Position numbers and translations under genes: made by a program. Shown here in pieces: positions 8,528-16,127 of a DNA stretch of 37,112 bases (within the stretch, counting starts at the first letter, position 1; each line of letters opens with the position of its first letter). The notes under the pieces were generated by a model. It was not told the DNA's origin, did no database searches, and saw only the letters and a program-made list of their open reading frames with translations. Location: NCBI GenBank assembly GCA_034431815.1, contig DAOUCS010000167.1, forward strand, positions 1-37,112, given 5' to 3'. This stretch comes from HRBIN29 sp034431815. GTDB lineage: Bacteria; Chloroflexota; Dehalococcoidia; Tepidiformales; Tepidiformaceae.

Positions 8528-10251
8528 CGGCCTCCCTCCGGCTCCTTCTCGGGGGGCACGCCGAGGTGGCGCAGCGCCTCGTCGACGACGCGCGCGAACA
8601 CCGGGCCGGCCGCTTGGGTGCCCGTCTGCAAGTCGGCGTTATCGTCGAGTTTCACCATCACGAGGATGCGGGGATTCTCGAGGGGCGCAAAGCCCACGAA
8701 GGACGCGATCTGCCGGTCGTTGTACCCGTTCACGACGGGGACGTTCGCCGTGCCCGATTTGCCCCCCGCCGTGTAGAAACGCGGGTTGGCAGGGTGGTAC
8801 CAGCCGGGGTCGACAACGGCGCCGAGCATCTGCCGCAGCGTGGCGCTCGTCTGGGGCGATATCGCCTGGTCGATGACTTTCGGCTCGACGGGGCGCCACG
8901 TGCCGTCAGGCAGCACGTACCCCTTCACCATGTGCGGTTCGAGCAGCTGCCCGCCGTTGATGGCCGCGGCGAAGGCGACGGCCATCTGCAGCGGCGTGAC
9001 GCTGATGGCCTGTCCGAAGGACTGCGTCGCGAGGTCCACCGGGGACCAATCGGGGTCCGATGGGCGACGGAAAATCCCGGGCGTCTCCCCCTGGAGCTCG
9101 ATCCCCGTGCGGCGCCCGAAGCCGAAGGCGTCGAGGTACTGATGGAACCGCTCCGCCCCAAGCCGCTCGGCCATGAAAATCGCCCCGGTGTTGATGCTGT
9201 GCTGGAGCACGCCGGTCATCGTCTGCGTGCCGTAGACGTTGTAGTCCCAGTTCCGAATCGGTACCCCGGCGACCCAGGCGACGCCCGTGTCCACGTACGA
9301 TGTGTCAGGCGTAACGACCCCGGCATCGAGCGCGGCGGCCGCTGTGATTACCTTCATCACGCTCCCGGGCTCGTACAGGTCGGTGACGGCCCGGTTCCGC
9401 AGCAGGTCGATCTGGTCCTCTCGCGAAAGGTCGAGCGTCGAGTACCGGAAGGACGGCTCCGAGGCGAGAGCCAAGATCTCGCCGGTGTTCGGGTCCATGA
9501 TGATGAGCGTCCCGCCCGTCGCCCGGTGCTCCTCGATCGCCGTGCGCAGCTCCCGCTCCGCGAGGTCCTGCAGCGTGCGGTCGATGGTGAGGACCACATC
9601 TGCCCCGGGCACAGGCTGTCGGGCGACGTACCGACCCAAAGGAATCGGCCGGCCGGCGCTGTCCCGTTCGAAGATTGCGCGGCCCGGTGTCCCGCCGAGA
9701 AGGGAATCGAGTGCCGCCTCGATGCCTGCCAGGCCGCTGTTGTCGGCCCCGATGAAGCCGATGACCGATGCGCCCAAGTCGCCTTCCGGATGAGCCCGGG
9801 CGATGTTCGGCAGCAGCGTCACGCCGGGAAGCCCTTGTCGGTCCAGCTCGCGCCCGACCTCGAACGGGATGTCCCGTGCCACGAGGATGTCGCCCGACTC
9901 GAGTTCGCGAACCCGCTGCCGGATGGCGAAGGCATCGCCGCCGATCGCCTTCGCCAGCGCCTCGGATGCGCGCACGGCGACGGCTTCATCGCGCCAGGCG
10001 CGAGCGCTCACGTACACGTCCCAGGTATCTACCGTCAGGGCGAGGGGGTGACCGTTGCGATCGAGAATGGCGCCCCGGCGAGCGTACAGCGTGTCGGCGG
10101 CCACCATTTCGGACGCGGCCTTCGCCGCGAATTCGGGGTGGTTGAGCACCTGGAGCTGCACGAGCCGCGCCAGCACGAGCAGCCCGAACAGCCCGAAGCC
10201 GGCTGCGGGCAGCCAGACGCGGCCAGTGCGCTGCGCCGGTTCGAACGCCAT
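8524..10251 (-). CDS. ftsI: Class B penicillin-binding protein (septal transpeptidase)
   Basis: Division transpeptidase that crosslinks septal peptidoglycan as partner of FtsW. 575 aa. One N-terminal membrane anchor (about 13-35) is followed by the pedestal domain beginning ARRGAILDRNG (57-67). The penicillin-binding domain has SVMK (297-300, Ser297 nucleophile), SIN (352-354) and KSGT (498-501). There is no C-terminal PASTA domain; the protein ends shortly after the transpeptidase fold. The 45-nt spacer before the ATG at 10251 contains GGAGG about 11 nt upstream and a 6-bp inverted repeat (10268-10273 with 10285-10290) with no T-run, so it is not an obvious terminator. Stop overlaps murF. 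Confidence 0.93.
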   Translation of the reverse strand: MAFEPAQRTGRVWLPAAGFGLFGLLVLARLVQLQVLNHPEFAAKAASEMVAADTLYARRGAILDRNGHPLALTVDTWDVYVSARAWRDEAVAVRASEALAKAIGGDAFAIRQRVRELESGDILVARDIPFEVGRELDRQGLPGVTLLPNIARAHPEGDLGASVIGFIGADNSGLAGIEAALDSLLGGTPGRAIFERDSAGRPIPLGRYVARQPVPGADVVLTIDRTLQDLAERELRTAIEEHRATGGTLIIMDPNTGEILALASEPSFRYSTLDLSREDQIDLLRNRAVTDLYEPGSVMKVITAAAALDAGVVTPDTSYVDTGVAWVAGVPIRNWDYNVYGTQTMTGVLQHSINTGAIFMAERLGAERFHQYLDAFGFGRRTGIELQGETPGIFRRPSDPDWSPVDLATQSFGQAISVTPLQMAVAFAAAINGGQLLEPHMVKGYVLPDGTWRPVEPKVIDQAISPQTSATLRQMLGAVVDPGWYHPANPRFYTAGGKSGTANVPVVNGYNDRQIASFVGFAPLENPRILVMVKLDDNADLQTGTQAAGPVFARVVDEALRHLGVPPEKEPEGGR

Positions 10252-10296
10252 TCCGAACGCGCCTCCTGCCGGGCAGCCTAAGCCCCCGGCGGTGTC

Positions 10297-10746
10297 CTAC
10301 TCCGGCAGGGGCAGCCACTGGAGCAGCGACCGCCACCACGAGTCGGGCCGTTCCGGGGTTGGAACGGCCGCGGGGAGATACTCGGCCGGAATTCTCGCGG
10401 GCTCCGGGCCCGGGACATCCACGTTCACGACGATCGGCGCGCTCGCCGGGCGCAGGCCCATCGCCTCGGCCCGCTGCCGGATCCGCTCCAGCGAGCTCTG
10501 CATGGCGATCTGCGCCTCGAGGGCGGCGATCTCGCCCCGCAGCTCCGCCTGCCGCTGTTCGACGGTGCGGATGTCGAAGCCGCGGCTCGTGGTTGCGCTG
10601 CTCTGCAGAACGGGGAGGGCGGCGCCGATGACGAAGACGGCGATGGCGGCCACGAGCCACCAATTCACCGCAGGGAGGCGCAACCCCTGGCGTCGCGCTC
10701 CTGCTGTCCCGTCTTGGGCGATCGGCCGGCCCAGAGAAGCCATCAC
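10297..10746 (-). CDS. ftsL: FtsL/DivIC-like septum-forming membrane protein
   Basis: 149 aa, not strongly conserved in sequence but in the exact ftsL position between rsmH and ftsI. Layout seen: basic cytoplasmic N terminus, one transmembrane segment (about 28-48), then a heptad-rich coiled coil (about 58-95) ending in RAEAMGL, the pattern typical of FtsL/DivIC. A Pro-rich tail of about 50 residues with two adjacent Trp follows. By family, FtsL forms a complex with FtsB and FtsQ that recruits and activates FtsW-FtsI. GTG at 10746 overlaps the rsmH stop (GTGA); an ATG immediately follows and could also serve. Identification rests on position and topology rather than motifs. Confidence 0.75.
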   Translation of the reverse strand: MMASLGRPIAQDGTAGARRQGLRLPAVNWWLVAAIAVFVIGAALPVLQSSATTSRGFDIRTVEQRQAELRGEIAALEAQIAMQSSLERIRQRAEAMGLRPASAPIVVNVDVPGPEPARIPAEYLPAAVPTPERPDSWWRSLLQWLPLPE

Positions 10747-11741
10747 GCCCCTCCGAGCGCGCCGGTCTCGCGCTGCCCCGGGAGCCGTTCAGCTGCGCGC
10801 AGCACGGCGCTGCGGGCCCGCGGGTTTCGTGCTACCTCCTCGGCGCTCGGCCGTACGGCTTTCGGGGTGAGTACCCGCAGCGTGGCCCGGTGACCGCACC
10901 GGCACACGGGCACCCCGGGGGGACAGAGACAGTCCTTCGACTCCCGCTGGAAGTACCGCTTCACCAGCCGGTCTTCCAGCGAGTGGAATGCGATAATTAC
11001 CAGGCGGCCGCCGTGGCGGCCGTCTGGCCCAAAGCCGAGCAGGCTGTGGGCTTGCGGAAGGGCTGCGTCAAGGCTGTCGAGTTCACCGTTGACGCGGATC
11101 CGAAGCGCGAGGAAGACCTTGGTGGCGGGGTGGATTTTGGTTTGGCCTCTCGCGCTCCCCACAGCCTGCTCGACGGCTCTGGCGAGCTCCCAGGTGGTGC
11201 GCAGCGGCCTCGCCCGGACGATTGCCCTGGCAATCTTGCGTGCGCCGCGCACCTCGCCGTAGCGAGCGAGCAATTCGGCAAGTTCGGCTTCGCTCCACGT
11301 GTTGACGATGTCCGCCGCCGTGAGTCCGCCGCTCGAAGGGTCCATCCGCATGTCCAGCGGCCCTTCGAGTGCGAAGGAGAACCCGCGCTCGGCTTCGCCG
11401 AGCTGCAGCGATGACACGCCCAAGTCAAACAGGATGCCGTCGACCGCTTCGAACCCCTGCGCGCGGGCGATGGCCCCGAGATCGCGGAAGTTCGCGTGCA
11501 CGAGGTTGGCCCGCCTCCCAAACGGCGCCAACCTCGTGCGCGCGAACTCCAGCGCCTCGGGGTCGCGGTCGAGGCCGAGGAGCTCCCCGTCGGGCGCGCT
11601 CGCCCGCAGGATCGCCTCGGCGTGGCCGCCCAGTCCGACCGTCGCATCGATGTAGCGGCCTCCGGGGCGAACGTCGAGGAACCGGAGGACCTCCTCCGTC
11701 ATCACCGGGACATGCACCGGCTGCTGCGTCATCACCGCCAC
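10743..11741 (-). CDS. rsmH: 16S rRNA (cytosine1402-N4)-methyltransferase
   Basis: SAM-dependent enzyme that N4-methylates C1402 in the decoding site of 16S rRNA. 332 aa, normal. The SAM site DATVGLGGH (32-40) is followed by LDRD, DGILFDLGVSSLQL (101-114) and the RsmH signature HPATKVFLALRIRVNGEL (about 204-221), then IAFHSLEDRLVKRYF. A Cys-rich stretch, CLCPPGVPVCRCG, near the C terminus is common in the family. Start candidates are GTG 11741, GTG 11735 and ATG 11732; GTG 11741 is best spaced from the GAGAGGGGG upstream, and it begins one base after the mraZ stop. Standard second gene of dcw clusters. Confidence 0.94.
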   Translation of the reverse strand: MAVMTQQPVHVPVMTEEVLRFLDVRPGGRYIDATVGLGGHAEAILRASAPDGELLGLDRDPEALEFARTRLAPFGRRANLVHANFRDLGAIARAQGFEAVDGILFDLGVSSLQLGEAERGFSFALEGPLDMRMDPSSGGLTAADIVNTWSEAELAELLARYGEVRGARKIARAIVRARPLRTTWELARAVEQAVGSARGQTKIHPATKVFLALRIRVNGELDSLDAALPQAHSLLGFGPDGRHGGRLVIIAFHSLEDRLVKRYFQRESKDCLCPPGVPVCRCGHRATLRVLTPKAVRPSAEEVARNPRARSAVLRAAERLPGQRETGALGGA

Positions 11742-11742
11742 G

Positions 11743-12189
11743 TTACGCCCCCTCTCCCCGCTGCGCGGTCCGCTCCATCACGGCCGGGATGGCCGCCCAC
11801 TGCTGAGCCTCCTGCTCTTCCCAGCGCACCCGGTCCCAAATCTCCAAACACTCGTTCACGCCGACGATCACCACCTCCGCCCCCCGCCGAATGCCGGCAT
11901 GTTGCAGCAGCTTCTCCGGCAGGAGGATTCGCCCCTGGGCGTCCTTGGTGACGTCGAAGGCCGACCCCCAGAAGGCTCGGCGCGCCAGCCGTCCCTCGGC
12001 GCTCTCGAACGGCAGCCGCTCGATGACCGCGGCGCGCTGGTCGAACCCCTCCTGCGTGTACACCTGGATGCACGGTTCCGCGCCAGGGAGGAGCACCGCA
12101 CCGGCTTCGAAGGCGGCGCGGTAGCGGGGCGGCAAGGCAACCCTCGCCTTGTCGTCCACCGTGTACTCGAACCGGCCGCGGAACCGCAT
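11743..12189 (-). CDS. mraZ: Transcriptional regulator MraZ
   Basis: Small DNA-binding protein with two SpoVT/AbrB-like swapped-hairpin repeats that, in studied bacteria, binds repeated TGGG boxes upstream of its own operon and controls dcw transcription. 148 aa. The first repeat begins RFRGRFEYTVDDKARVALP; the second contains DVTKDAQGRILLP followed by HAGIRRGAEVVIVG. Both carry the D-x-K/Q-x-R-hydrophobic-x-L/I-P pattern. It is the first gene of the minus-strand cluster, and TGGGG boxes plus a strong promoter lie just upstream (12256-12314), which supports autoregulation. The leader is about 90 nt if the predicted promoter is right. Confidence 0.94.
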   Translation of the reverse strand: MRFRGRFEYTVDDKARVALPPRYRAAFEAGAVLLPGAEPCIQVYTQEGFDQRAAVIERLPFESAEGRLARRAFWGSAFDVTKDAQGRILLPEKLLQHAGIRRGAEVVIVGVNECLEIWDRVRWEEQEAQQWAAIPAVMERTAQRGEGA

Positions 12190-12244
12190 GCCTCATTCGC
12201 CCTCGCGCTCAGGAGGAGCGGGGGAGGGGTTCGGCTCCACATTT

Positions 12245-12261
12245 ATGGGGCGATTCCCCAT
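12245..12261. repeat. Perfect inverted repeat upstream of mraZ
   Basis: ATGGGG and CCCCAT arms of 6 bp around a 5-base loop. One arm contains the promoter-distal TGGGG box, so the repeat may be part of the MraZ operator or form a small hairpin in the mraZ leader. Function is inferred only. Confidence 0.5.
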
Positions 12262-12278
12262 TAGTCCCCACAACTCCA
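12256..12278 (-). promoter_or_regulatory. Putative MraZ-binding boxes
   Basis: On the minus strand, TGGGG occurs at 12270-12266 and again at 12260-12256, exactly 10 nt apart; a degenerate TGGAG lies at 12278-12274. Repeated TGGG motifs with 10-nt phasing are the known MraZ operator layout. They lie just downstream of the predicted start of transcription, a position suited to repression by roadblock. Confidence 0.7.
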
Positions 12279-12285
12279 CACCGGG

Positions 12286-12314
12286 ACTCTAGCGTCGCCC
12301 ACTAGAGCTGTCAA
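12286..12314 (-). promoter_or_regulatory. Predicted sigma70-type promoter of the dcw cluster
   Basis: Minus strand: a perfect -35 TTGACA (12314-12309), a 17-nt spacer, and -10 TAGAGT (12291-12286, 4 of 6 matching TATAAT). Transcription would begin near 12279, about 90 nt before the mraZ ATG. Confidence 0.75.
12287..12307. repeat. Inverted repeat between -35 and -10 of the mraZ promoter
   Basis: CTCTAG at 12287-12292 and CTAGAG at 12302-12307 are perfect 6-bp arms with a 9-base spacer. They overlap the -10 element and spacer of the mraZ promoter, so they could be an operator for a dimeric regulator. No such regulator is identified here. Confidence 0.45.
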
Positions 12315-12374
12315 TACACCCCCGCAATGAATTTCACTCCCGCTCGCCCCGCGCCGGCGCCGTACCATGGGGAT

Positions 12375-12869
12375 GTGGCGCGCATCGCGGTCCTGACCAT
12401 CTCCGATTCCGCCGCCGCTGGGGCCCGCGCTGACCGCTCAGGGGACCTCCTCGCCGAGCGGCTTGCCGCTGCCGGGCACAGCGTCGTCGCGCGGAGCGTG
12501 CTGCCGGACGAACGGGGCGCGATCGCCGACCTGCTCCGCCAGTGGTGCGACGCCGGGGTGTGCGACGTCGTCATCACGACGGGCGGTACAGGTCTCACCC
12601 CCCGCGACATCACCCCTGAGGCCACCCTCGACGTTGCCGAGCGGCTCGTCCCGGCTCTTCCTTTGGCAATCGCGCTCGAAGGCCTCCGTCACACGCCGTA
12701 TGCCGCGCTCTCCCGCGGCGTGGCCGTGATTCGGGGTCGGACGCTCATCGTGAACCTCCCTGGCAGCCCAAGGGCGGTGGAGGACGGCCTCACCGTGCTC
12801 CTTCCGCTCCTCGGCCACGCGGCCGAGCTCCTTGCCGGTCCGGTCGACCACGACGCCCGAACGCCATGA
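12375..12869 (+). CDS. Molybdopterin adenylyltransferase family protein (MogA/MoaB)
   Basis: Activates molybdopterin by adenylation ahead of molybdenum insertion by MoeA, which is encoded at 21210-22496. About 164 aa from the GTG used here. The family core is visible: ARIAVLTISDSAAAGARADR at the N terminus with the conserved D-x3-G-x2-D-R pattern, then TTGGTGLTPRDITPEAT, the MPT-binding loop, and NLPGSP near the C terminus. GTG 12375 gives the usual N terminus directly before the first beta strand; an upstream in-frame ATG at 12327 would add 16 Pro/Ala-rich residues. Neither start has a clear ribosome binding site. TACCAT at 12363-12368 sits 7 nt before the GTG, so a leaderless mRNA is possible. 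Its stop overlaps trmD (ATGA). Confidence 0.88.
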   Translation: MARIAVLTISDSAAAGARADRSGDLLAERLAAAGHSVVARSVLPDERGAIADLLRQWCDAGVCDVVITTGGTGLTPRDITPEATLDVAERLVPALPLAIALEGLRHTPYAALSRGVAVIRGRTLIVNLPGSPRAVEDGLTVLLPLLGHAAELLAGPVDHDARTP

Positions 12870-13579
12870 GAGTCGACGTTCTCACCCTCTTCCCGGAAGC
12901 CTTCACCGGCCCGCTCGACATATCGATCATCAAGCGGGCGAGGGAGCGCGGGCTCCTCGACCTGTACGTCCACAACATCCGCGAATGGGCCCTCGATAAG
13001 CACCGCACCGTTGACGACTACCCCTTCGGCGGCGGGCACGGCATGGTGATGCGCGTCGACGTGCTCGACCGCGCCCTCGAGGCTGTCCAGTCGATGGCCG
13101 AGCCCCGGGGGCTCGTGATTTACCTCTCTCCCCAGGGCGAACGGCTGAACGACCGCATCGTGCGGGAGCTGGCCCGCGAACCGCGGCTCGTCCTCGTCTG
13201 CGGCCGGTACGAAGGAGTGGACGAGCGGTTCATTGAGCACTGCGTCGACCGCGAAATCTCGATCGGCGACTACGTCCTCACGGGGGGCGAACTGCCTGCG
13301 ATGGTCCTCATCGACGCGGTCACCCGCCATGTCCCGGGAGCGCTGGGCGACGACGCGTCGCCGGAGGACGAGTCGTTTGCCGACGGCCTGCTGGAGCATC
13401 CCCAGTACACCCGCCCGGCCGAGTACAAGGGCTGGCGCGTGCCCGAGGTCCTCCTGAGCGGTCACCATGCCCGCATCGCCGAGTGGCGGAAGCAGCAGCG
13501 GCTCCTGCGCACGCAGCAGCGGCGCCCCGACCTCCTCGCCGGGCGCGATGCGCGTGAGGACGGCGACGGCTCATCCTGA
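12866..13579 (+). CDS. trmD: tRNA (guanine37-N1)-methyltransferase
   Basis: Methylates G37 next to the anticodon of several tRNAs with SAM, preventing +1 frameshifts. 237 aa, normal. The SPOUT trefoil knot is intact: YLSPQGERL (86-94), CGRYEGVDER (112-121), SIGDYVLTGGELPAMVLIDA (from 132). Arg154 and Asp173 (in SFADG) match the catalytic pair of the E. coli enzyme. ATG at 12866 overlaps the preceding gene's stop (ATGA). TrmD is often found with rpsP, rimM and rplS; here it is instead paired with a molybdenum-cofactor gene. Its 3' end overlaps the convergent phosphatase gene by 9 nt. Confidence 0.95.
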   Translation: MRVDVLTLFPEAFTGPLDISIIKRARERGLLDLYVHNIREWALDKHRTVDDYPFGGGHGMVMRVDVLDRALEAVQSMAEPRGLVIYLSPQGERLNDRIVRELAREPRLVLVCGRYEGVDERFIEHCVDREISIGDYVLTGGELPAMVLIDAVTRHVPGALGDDASPEDESFADGLLEHPQYTRPAEYKGWRVPEVLLSGHHARIAEWRKQQRLLRTQQRRPDLLAGRDAREDGDGSS

Positions 13580-14065
13580 CGAGACGATCAGCGACTCGAA
13601 GACGCGGTTGTTCAATGCACCGGGGCGGGCCGCCCGAATGCGTACCACAGCCTCTGCCGGCGGAACGCCGGCCTCGCGCAGGATGAGCCCCGCTGCGAGC
13701 GCGCTCCGGTTCATCCCGTGGGCGCAGGCCACGACCACGTGAGGCGGCTGCTCCCGGGCGAGGTCCGCTGCCCAGGCTCGGCAGAGGTCGAGGAGACGCT
13801 CGAAGCCTGACGGGACCCGCTCCAAGTCTTCGAACACCCGTTGGGCGAAGCGGATGGCACGGTGCTCCCAGCGATGCTTCACGAGCCCCGCGCAATCCAG
13901 CACCCAGGCTCCCTCGCCGATGGCGGGTTCCAGGGACTCGCCGCCGAGAGCGTGAGCGCCGGCGATCCAGAGCCGGCCCCGCCATCGCAATCCCGTGCCT
14001 GAAAGGTCGATGGGCCACCCGCAAGGCTCCGGTTCGGTGTGCGAAGCGGCGGCGTTCGTCAGCAT
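13571..14065 (-). CDS. Dual-specificity / tyrosine-type protein phosphatase
   Basis: 164 aa cytoplasmic protein with the cysteine phosphatase signature CAHGMNRS (C114-x5-R120-S), in the usual setting of a beta strand (HVVVA) and a following helix (ALAAGLILREAG). The downstream RPGALNNRVFESL resembles the C-terminal end of dual-specificity phosphatases. The residue before the catalytic Cys is Ala, not the usual His. Substrate unknown: phosphoproteins, phosphoinositides or a phosphosugar are all possible for this superfamily. ATG at 14065 has GGGAAGG 5 nt upstream. It is transcribed divergently from the WecA-like gene (91-nt gap) and convergently with trmD. A link to glycan synthesis is only suggested by position. 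Confidence 0.8.
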   Translation of the reverse strand: MLTNAAASHTEPEPCGWPIDLSGTGLRWRGRLWIAGAHALGGESLEPAIGEGAWVLDCAGLVKHRWEHRAIRFAQRVFEDLERVPSGFERLLDLCRAWAADLAREQPPHVVVACAHGMNRSALAAGLILREAGVPPAEAVVRIRAARPGALNNRVFESLIVSSG

Positions 14066-14156
14066 CGTTGCCTTCCCAGTATCGCGGCCGATTGCGGCTC
14101 GCGGCAGAGCCGGTTCCGCGGTATCTTCCCCGCATCAGACGACGTCGGGAGTGGAG

Positions 14157-15248
14157 ATGACCCCGGAACTCGCCACGTTCCTTTTCGCCGCGGCCGTGGC
14201 GCTCCCGGTTACGGCGCTCCTCGAACTCCCGACAAAGCAGGGCCGCCACGTGGGCCCGGTGGCCATTCCCCGGATCGGTGGCTTCGCCATCGCCGCCGCC
14301 TTCCTCATCGCCCCTACCGGTGCGGCGCTCGTCTCGGCAGAGGCGCGGCGCTTCGTGACCGAGGACTGGGTTCCGTACGTAGGCCTCGCCCTCTGCGGAG
14401 GCGTCGTCTTCGCCGTGGGTGCTTGGGACGATTTCCGCGACCGACCCTGGTGGCTGAAGCTGGGCGCCCAGGTGTGCGCCGCGGCTGCTCTCTGGGGCGT
14501 TGGCTTCCGGGTCGGCGAACTAACCCTGCCCACCGGTTCGGTGTTGCACCTCGGTCCCGCCGACCCCTTCGTGACGGTCTTCTGGCTCGTCCTCGTCACA
14601 AACGCTATGAACCTCATCGACGGGCGGGACGGGATCGCCGCGGGGGTGGCGATCCTCGCCTCGGCTACCATGAGCTACGTGGCCTGGGACCTCGGCCATG
14701 ACCTCATCGCCATGCTCTTCGCCGCGCTGGCCGGTGCTGCCGCCGGGTTCCTCCCGTTCAACTTCCCACGGGCGCGGCGCTTCCTCGGCGATTCGGGTGC
14801 CTACTTCCTCGGCTTCTCCCTCGGAGCCTTGAGCATTGCCGGATTCGTCGACAGCACCGGCCGTGTGCCGCTCTACATCCCACTCGTCGCGCTCGGACTC
14901 CCCATCCTCGATACCGGTGTGGCCTTCCTCCGCCGATTCCTCGACCGGCGGAACCCCTTCGAGCCCGACCAGGACCACGTGCACGACCGGATTGCGCGGC
15001 TCGTCGGCGATTCGTCGCTGGTTGCCCTCATCATCTACGGGTTGACGGCGGTCTTCTGCGCTGCGGCGCTGGGGCTTCACCAGTGGTACAAGGCTGCTGG
15101 GTCGGCGGTGGTGGGTGGGGCGGTGGTCGCCTTCACGGTGGGCCTCGTTGTGCTCCTGGGCTACGCCTCGACGTTCTGGAATTCCCGGCGCGTCGCCTCG
15201 TGGCGGTTACGGCGTCCGGCCGACCTCGGCCCCGGCGAAGTCTCGTGA
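14157..15248 (+). CDS. WecA/TagO-like polyprenyl-phosphate N-acetylhexosamine-1-phosphate transferase
   Basis: Membrane enzyme of the MraY/WecA family that begins a surface glycan by moving sugar-1-phosphate from a UDP-sugar to undecaprenyl phosphate. 363 aa, about ten hydrophobic segments. Active-site motifs: DD at 91-92 (GAWDDFRDRP), NAMNLIDGRDG (149-159), GDSG (211-214) and DHVHDR (273-278), where HxH is the WecA-type sugar-binding motif. MraY itself is encoded at 6186-7157, so this copy likely serves teichoic-acid-, capsule- or O-antigen-like polymers. ATG at 14157 follows GGGAGTGGAG; the frame is open further upstream but without family similarity. The last 42 nt overlap the convergent GT2 gene. 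Confidence 0.9.
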   Translation: MTPELATFLFAAAVALPVTALLELPTKQGRHVGPVAIPRIGGFAIAAAFLIAPTGAALVSAEARRFVTEDWVPYVGLALCGGVVFAVGAWDDFRDRPWWLKLGAQVCAAAALWGVGFRVGELTLPTGSVLHLGPADPFVTVFWLVLVTNAMNLIDGRDGIAAGVAILASATMSYVAWDLGHDLIAMLFAALAGAAAGFLPFNFPRARRFLGDSGAYFLGFSLGALSIAGFVDSTGRVPLYIPLVALGLPILDTGVAFLRRFLDRRNPFEPDQDHVHDRIARLVGDSSLVALIIYGLTAVFCAAALGLHQWYKAAGSAVVGGAVVAFTVGLVVLLGYASTFWNSRRVASWRLRRPADLGPGEVS

Positions 15249-16127
15249 ACGGGAGGTCCAGCGTCTTCGCGCCTGCCGAAGCGCATGCGCGGCAAGGTGT
15301 ACCCCGAAGCGGGCAGCGATCCCTGCCGCGGTCGCCGCGTCGAGCCACCACGGGCCCCGCTGGTGCTTCCGGTAGTACCGCCACATCCCCAAGTGGTGCG
15401 CGGCCATCGCCCGAACCGGCGCTTTCCCGGAGCTTCGGCCGATGTGATGCACGACGCGGGCGTGCGGCCAGTACACTACCCGAAGCCCTGCGTTCCACAC
15501 CCGCCGGCAGTAGTCGACGTCTTCGATACTGAAGAAGAAGCCCGGGTCGAGGATGCCCACCCGCTCGAGCGCGCGCCGGTGGATGAGCATGGCCGCGCCC
15601 GAGACCCAATCCACGTCCCGCACCTCGTTGTGGTCCCAATCGCTCATGAGGTAGTCGCGCGACCACCGGTTCCCGGGGAGGAGGCGGGTAACGAGGGAGT
15701 GGCGGTTGAAGAGCGCCGTGCGGTGGCTAGGGAAGCGGCGGCACGAGAGCTGCACGCTCCCGTCCGGGTTCTCGACACGGAGCCCGAGCACGCCGATGTC
15801 GCCGTGCTCGTTCGCAAAGGCCACCGCGGCCGGGAGTCCTGCATCGACGAGGACGGCATCCGGGTTCAGGAGCAGGACCGCTTCGCACCCTTGTAGCAAA
15901 CCGATGCCGGTGTTCGCTGCCGCGGCGAAACCCAAGTTCCGCCGGTGTTCGACAACGCGGATTTCTGGAAACCTCCCCCGGATGGCCTCAGCCGTGCTGT
16001 CGCTTGAGGCGTTGTCCACTACCACCGTCGTCGGCAGCAGCTCCGGAACGTACCGCTCGACCGAGGCGAGGCAAGCCAGGGCCTCATCCATGCAGCGGTA
16101 CGTCACGATGACGATGCCCGCGCTCAC
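15207..16127 (-). CDS. Family 2 glycosyltransferase (rhamnosyltransferase-like)
   Basis: GT-A fold enzyme, 306 aa. The nucleotide-sugar domain has IVIVTY at the N terminus, VVDNASSDST (37-46), NLGFAAAANTG (64-74) and LLLNPDA, in which NPD (88-90) stands in for the DXD metal site. The later IEDVDYCRRVWNAG resembles the acceptor/base region of WbbL/RfbF-type rhamnosyltransferases. The sugar cannot be read from sequence; dTDP-rhamnose is a guess from the class and from the nearby rmlA/rmlB-like genes. GTG at 16127 overlaps the GT4 stop (GTGA), so the two transferases form a coupled pair. No transmembrane segment is evident; it probably acts at the inner membrane face. Confidence 0.88.
   Translation of the reverse strand: MSAGIVIVTYRCMDEALACLASVERYVPELLPTTVVVDNASSDSTAEAIRGRFPEIRVVEHRRNLGFAAAANTGIGLLQGCEAVLLLNPDAVLVDAGLPAAVAFANEHGDIGVLGLRVENPDGSVQLSCRRFPSHRTALFNRHSLVTRLLPGNRWSRDYLMSDWDHNEVRDVDWVSGAAMLIHRRALERVGILDPGFFFSIEDVDYCRRVWNAGLRVVYWPHARVVHHIGRSSGKAPVRAMAAHHLGMWRYYRKHQRGPWWLDAATAAGIAARFGVHLAAHALRQARRRWTSRSRDFAGAEVGRTP

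Noticed and set aside
10268..10290. Inverted repeat between the ftsL-like gene and ftsI as a terminator
   Set aside because: Short 6-bp arms, 11-base loop and no T-run; the genes are probably one operon.
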